Origin: Promicromonospora sp049532985
GTDB taxonomy: Bacteria > Actinomycetota > Actinomycetes > Actinomycetales > Cellulomonadaceae
Length of the DNA: 64,000 nucleotides
Reading direction: 5' to 3'
Assembly: GCF_049532985.1 (NCBI RefSeq)
Contig: NZ_CP186693.1
Location: forward strand, 5,208,001-5,272,000
The translations under genes and the position numbers were made by a program. The notes below the pieces were generated by a model, which saw nothing but the letters and a program-made list of their open reading frames with translations, had not been told where the DNA came from and made no database searches. Positions 61,192 through 64,000 of this stretch are shown piece after piece; positions within the stretch are counted from its first letter, which is position 1, and each line of letters starts with the position of its first letter.

Positions 61192-61773
61192 TCAGGAGTG
61201 GAGGGCGTCGTACTCCGCCTCGGCGGCGACGTCGTCCTCCACGTCCAGGCGGACGTGCGCGAGGAGCACCTGGAGCACACGCAGGGCGGACGCCGCCCGC
61301 TCGCCCCACAGCGAGAAGTAGGAGAACTGCCACCACCACAGGGCCTCGAGCTCGTGGCCGCTGTCGAAGTGCTGCAGGCCCTTGGCCAGCGCCTCGGCGA
61401 CGCACGCGAGGTCACCCGACAGGGAGGCCGACCCGACCTCCGCGCCCAGCACCGGGTCCACGACCTCGGTGTAGTCGTCGAAACCGTCGAACATCTTCGA
61501 CAGCGCCTCGCGCAGCGGGTCGAGATCGGTGTCCGGGCCGGTGTCCGGCTCGTAGCGCTCCTTGGGCACCACGTCCACGATCGCGGCGAGCCGTGCCCCG
61601 GCCGCCAGCAGGTCGGACGTCGCCAGGACGAGGAGCGACAGCTCGGCCCCCGGCATACCGCCGGACGCCACCTGCGTCACCGTCGACAGGAACGTCCGTG
61701 CCTGCGCGGACACCTGGTCGGCGACCTCCTGGAGGTCCGACCCGGGCGTGATCTCGCTCATCGTCATCCCCAC
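61192..61773 (-). CDS. DUF5063 protein
   Basis: 193 residues (ATG 61761, MSEITPG, may be the true start). Helical and acidic, with YFSLWGERAASALRVLQVLLAH and a VPKERYEPDTGPDTDLDPLR region. DUF5063 proteins regularly follow recR in actinobacteria, as here (the gene sits directly downstream with no gap). Function unknown; a link to RecR is suggested only by the conserved neighbourhood. Confidence 0.82.
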   Translation of the reverse strand: MGMTMSEITPGSDLQEVADQVSAQARTFLSTVTQVASGGMPGAELSLLVLATSDLLAAGARLAAIVDVVPKERYEPDTGPDTDLDPLREALSKMFDGFDDYTEVVDPVLGAEVGSASLSGDLACVAEALAKGLQHFDSGHELEALWWWQFSYFSLWGERAASALRVLQVLLAHVRLDVEDDVAAEAEYDALHS

Positions 61774-62379
61774 CTACTTGTCGTTGCCGATGATCCGGCG
61801 GCCCTCGAACGCGCGCCCGAGCGTCACCTCGTCCGCGTACTCCAAGTCTCCACCCACCGGCAGACCCGAGGCCAGCCGCGAGACAGTGATACCCATGTGA
61901 CCCATCAGTCGGGAAAGATAGGTCGCCGTGGCCTCTCCCTCGACGTTCGGGTCGGTGGCGAGGATGACCTCCTGCACCGTCCCGTCCGCCAGCCGGGCCA
62001 GGAGCTCGCTGATGCGCAGGTCGTCCGGGCCCACGTTCTCGATGGGATTGATGGCGCCGCCCAGCACGTGGTACCGCCCGCGGAACTCGCGGGTGCGCTC
62101 GATCGCGACCACGTCCTTGGGCTCCTCCACGACGCAGATCACCTCGTCGCTGCGCCGCGGGTCGAGGCAGATGCGGCAGCGCTCGGCCTCCGCGACGTTG
62201 CCGCAGAGCTCGCAGAACTGGACGCGCAGCTTCACCTCGGTGAGCGCGTCGACCAGCCGCTTGACCTCCTGGTTGTCGGTCGCGAGCAGGTGGAACGCGA
62301 TGCGCTGCGCGCTCTTGGGCCCGACGCCGGGCAACCGGCCGAGCTCGTCGATCAGGTCTTGGACCGCGCCTTCGTACAC
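61774..62379 (-). CDS. recR: Recombination mediator RecR
   Basis: 201 residues. A helix-hairpin-helix (LIDELGRLPGVGPKSAQR) is followed by a four-Cys zinc finger (CELCGNVAEAERCRIC), the Toprim domain beginning ICVVEEPKDVVAIERTREF, and a C-terminal LASGLPVGGDLEYADEVTLG. It loads RecA with RecO at gaps. The usual partner gene ybaB/ebfC is not next to it, and dnaX lies about 7 kb away. Confidence 0.96.
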   Translation of the reverse strand: MYEGAVQDLIDELGRLPGVGPKSAQRIAFHLLATDNQEVKRLVDALTEVKLRVQFCELCGNVAEAERCRICLDPRRSDEVICVVEEPKDVVAIERTREFRGRYHVLGGAINPIENVGPDDLRISELLARLADGTVQEVILATDPNVEGEATATYLSRLMGHMGITVSRLASGLPVGGDLEYADEVTLGRAFEGRRIIGNDK

Positions 62380-62433
62380 AAGAGGTCAGCCTACGGGGCG
62401 TCACCCACACGCGGCCCCTGGTACGTTCCCCGC

Positions 62434-63183
62434 GTGACCGGACCCGAGCCGCGGACGGGGATGTTCCTCACGGCGCAGTGGCGCCACCTCGTGCTGCTCA
62501 ACTACGCCGTCGACCCCGCCGTCCTGCGCCCGCTCGTGCCGCACGGCGTCGAGCTGGACGCGTGGGACGGCACCCACCTGGTCAGCATGGTCGGATTCCG
62601 GTTCCTGGGCACCCGCCTGCTCGGCGTGCCCGTCCCGTTCCACCGCGACTTCGACGAGATCAACCTGCGGTTCTACGTGCGCCGCCGCACCGCCGGCGGC
62701 TGGCGGCGCGGCGTCGTCTTCGTCAAGGAGATCGTGCCGCGCCCCGCGCTCGCGGCCGTCGCGCGCCTCGCGTACGGCGAGAACTACGTGGCGCGCCCCA
62801 TGCGGCACCGCGTCGACCTGCACGACGGCGCGGTCACCTCCGGCGGCCTCGTCGAGTACTCGTGGCGCGACGCCGGGGCGTGGCACAGCGTGCGCGCCAC
62901 GACCGTGGGAGCTCCGCAGCCGCTCGTCGACGGCTCCCACGAGCAGTTCGTCACCGAGCACTACTGGGGGTACGCCGCCCAGCGGGGCGGCGGCGCGGTC
63001 GAGTACCGCGTCGAGCACCCGAGCTGGCAGGTGTGGCAGGTGCGCGACCCCGGCCTGGAGTGCGACGTCGAACAGGTCTACGGGGCAGCCTTCGCCGACG
63101 GCCTGGCCGCCCCTCCGGTCTCGGCGTTCGTCGCCGACGGCTCCCCGGTCACCGTCCGCCGCGGCGCCCGCCTGCCCGCCTGA
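62434..63183 (+). CDS. DUF2071 (YqjF-like) protein
   Basis: 249 residues from GTG 62434. The DUF2071 pattern opens TAQWRHLVLLNYAVDPAVLRP, LVPHGVELDAWDGTHLVSMVGF and continues with EINLRFYVRRR, VVFVKEIVPR and YGENYVARPM. Some relatives belong to the acetoacetate-decarboxylase-like fold. Function unknown. It is divergent from recR with 54 bp between start codons. Confidence 0.85.
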   Translation: MTGPEPRTGMFLTAQWRHLVLLNYAVDPAVLRPLVPHGVELDAWDGTHLVSMVGFRFLGTRLLGVPVPFHRDFDEINLRFYVRRRTAGGWRRGVVFVKEIVPRPALAAVARLAYGENYVARPMRHRVDLHDGAVTSGGLVEYSWRDAGAWHSVRATTVGAPQPLVDGSHEQFVTEHYWGYAAQRGGGAVEYRVEHPSWQVWQVRDPGLECDVEQVYGAAFADGLAAPPVSAFVADGSPVTVRRGARLPA

Positions 63184-63295
63184 GCACGCCGCCGTACCGC
63201 GCCGCCTGCCCGCCTGCCCGTCTGAGCGCGCCGCCGGAGAACCACCGGACGAGACGCCTCCCGGGCCGTCGAACCGATTCACGCACAATGCACCC

Positions 63296-64000
63296 GTGCC
63301 CGAACTCGATCTGCTGACCATCGTCCTGCTCCTGCTCGCCGGCCTCGCGGCCGGGTGGGTCGACGCCGTGGTGGGCGGGGGAGGGCTGATCCAGCTCCCC
63401 GCGCTGCTGCTCGTGCCGGGCATCAGCCCCGTCCAGGCGCTGGCGACCAACAAGCTCGCCAGCATCATGGGCACCTCCACCAGCGCCATCACCTACTACC
63501 GGCGCGTCCAGCCCGACCTGCGCACCGCCGGCCCCATGGCGCTCGCGGCCCTGGCCGGGGCGTTCGCGGGTGCGATCGGGGCGTCGCACATCCCGGACCA
63601 GCTCTTCAAGCCGATCATCCTCGTGGTGCTCGTCGGTGTGCTCGTCTGGACGCTGCTCAAGCCGAACGTCGGCCAGCACGACGACCTGCGCTGGGTCGGC
63701 AACGGGCACAAGCGGATCGCCGCCCTCATCGGCCTGCTGATCGGCGCCTACGACGGCCTCCTGGGCCCGGGCACCGGCACGTTCCTGGTGATCAGCCTCG
63801 TCAGCGCCCTCGGCTACTCGTTCCTCCCGGCGTCCGCGATCGCCAAGATCGTGAACTTCGCCACCAACCTGGGCGCGCTCCTCTTCTTCGTGCCCAGCGG
63901 CGCCGTCGTGTGGACGCTCGGGCTGGCGATGGGGCTCGCCAACCTGGTGGGCGCCTACATCGGCGCCCGCATGGCAGTGGCCAAGGGGTCGAGGTTCGTC
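63296..64000 (+). CDS. TSUP-family transporter (TauE/SafE-like), partial at window end
   Basis: At least 235 residues, open at the edge. Membrane helices alternate with short loops. The duplicated TSUP signatures are visible: AGWVDAVVGGGGLIQLPALL then TNKLASIMGTSTSA in the first half, and IGAYDGLLGPGTGTFLVISLV then ATNLGALLFF in the second. TSUP proteins move sulfite, sulfonates or other organic anions. GTG 63296 follows a TTCACGCACAATGCACCC leader; no other start is better. Confidence 0.85.
   Translation, partial: MPELDLLTIVLLLLAGLAAGWVDAVVGGGGLIQLPALLLVPGISPVQALATNKLASIMGTSTSAITYYRRVQPDLRTAGPMALAALAGAFAGAIGASHIPDQLFKPIILVVLVGVLVWTLLKPNVGQHDDLRWVGNGHKRIAALIGLLIGAYDGLLGPGTGTFLVISLVSALGYSFLPASAIAKIVNFATNLGALLFFVPSGAVVWTLGLAMGLANLVGAYIGARMAVAKGSRFV

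Overview
The window is GC-rich chromosomal DNA from an actinobacterium, most likely a Micrococcales member near Cellulomonas, Cellulosimicrobium or Isoptericola. That placement is inferred from WhiB-like and LytR_C proteins, DUF222-HNH and DUF5063 families, an F420-type oxidoreductase, a deazaflavin-type reductase, and the tRNA-Ser(GGA)/SRP RNA/dnaX neighbourhood. No 16S gene is present to confirm it.

Region 1 (295-15390) is an integrated actinomycete integrative and conjugative element (AICE, pSAM2-like). It sits in the 3' end of tRNA-Ser(CGA) and is bounded by 68-bp direct repeats (attL/attR, 2 mismatches). A tightly coupled leftward operon encodes six small unknown proteins, a TraB/FtsK DNA translocase broken by one extra base in a G7 tract, a DUF2637 membrane protein, a WhiB-like protein, a rolling-circle Rep, Xis and Int. 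A tautomerase gene lies between int and attL. A divergent GntR repressor, with three operator copies, is coupled to a GNAT acetyltransferase. The rightward cargo is AT-richer: a DUF262 protein plus an RX4H HEPN protein (putative defence or toxin module), an ISAs1-type IS with perfect ends but a frameshifted transposase, and two unknown proteins.

Region 2 (15385-35000) is ordinary chromosome. It holds TetR/SnoaL, a phosphotransferase, a P-loop kinase, an esterase, a CMD protein, HxlR with two tandem imine-reductase-like genes, an mgtA-glycosyltransferase-SGNH operon, a membrane mannosyltransferase-like protein, a histidine kinase/response regulator/DUF4097 operon, an acyl-CoA dehydrogenase, a Gfo/Idh oxidoreductase, a riboflavin transporter under an FMN riboswitch, another TetR and an LLM oxidoreductase.

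Region 3 (35300-50200) holds a secreted cutinase/PET-hydrolase-like enzyme, a uracil permease, a secreted small protein, TetR plus an ABC exporter, LytR_C, a YcnI-like copper protein, a Tat-exported EEP hydrolase, tRNA-Ser(GGA), SRP RNA, and metQNI with a possible Cys/Met-rich leader peptide.

Region 4 (50100-64000) holds a degraded DUF222-HNH gene, dnaX with a Nudix gene, OhrR/MarR with a VOC protein, NADAR, a serine hydrolase, a deazaflavin reductase, a second ABC exporter, DUF5063 and recR, a DUF2071 protein, and a TauE-type permease cut by the window end.
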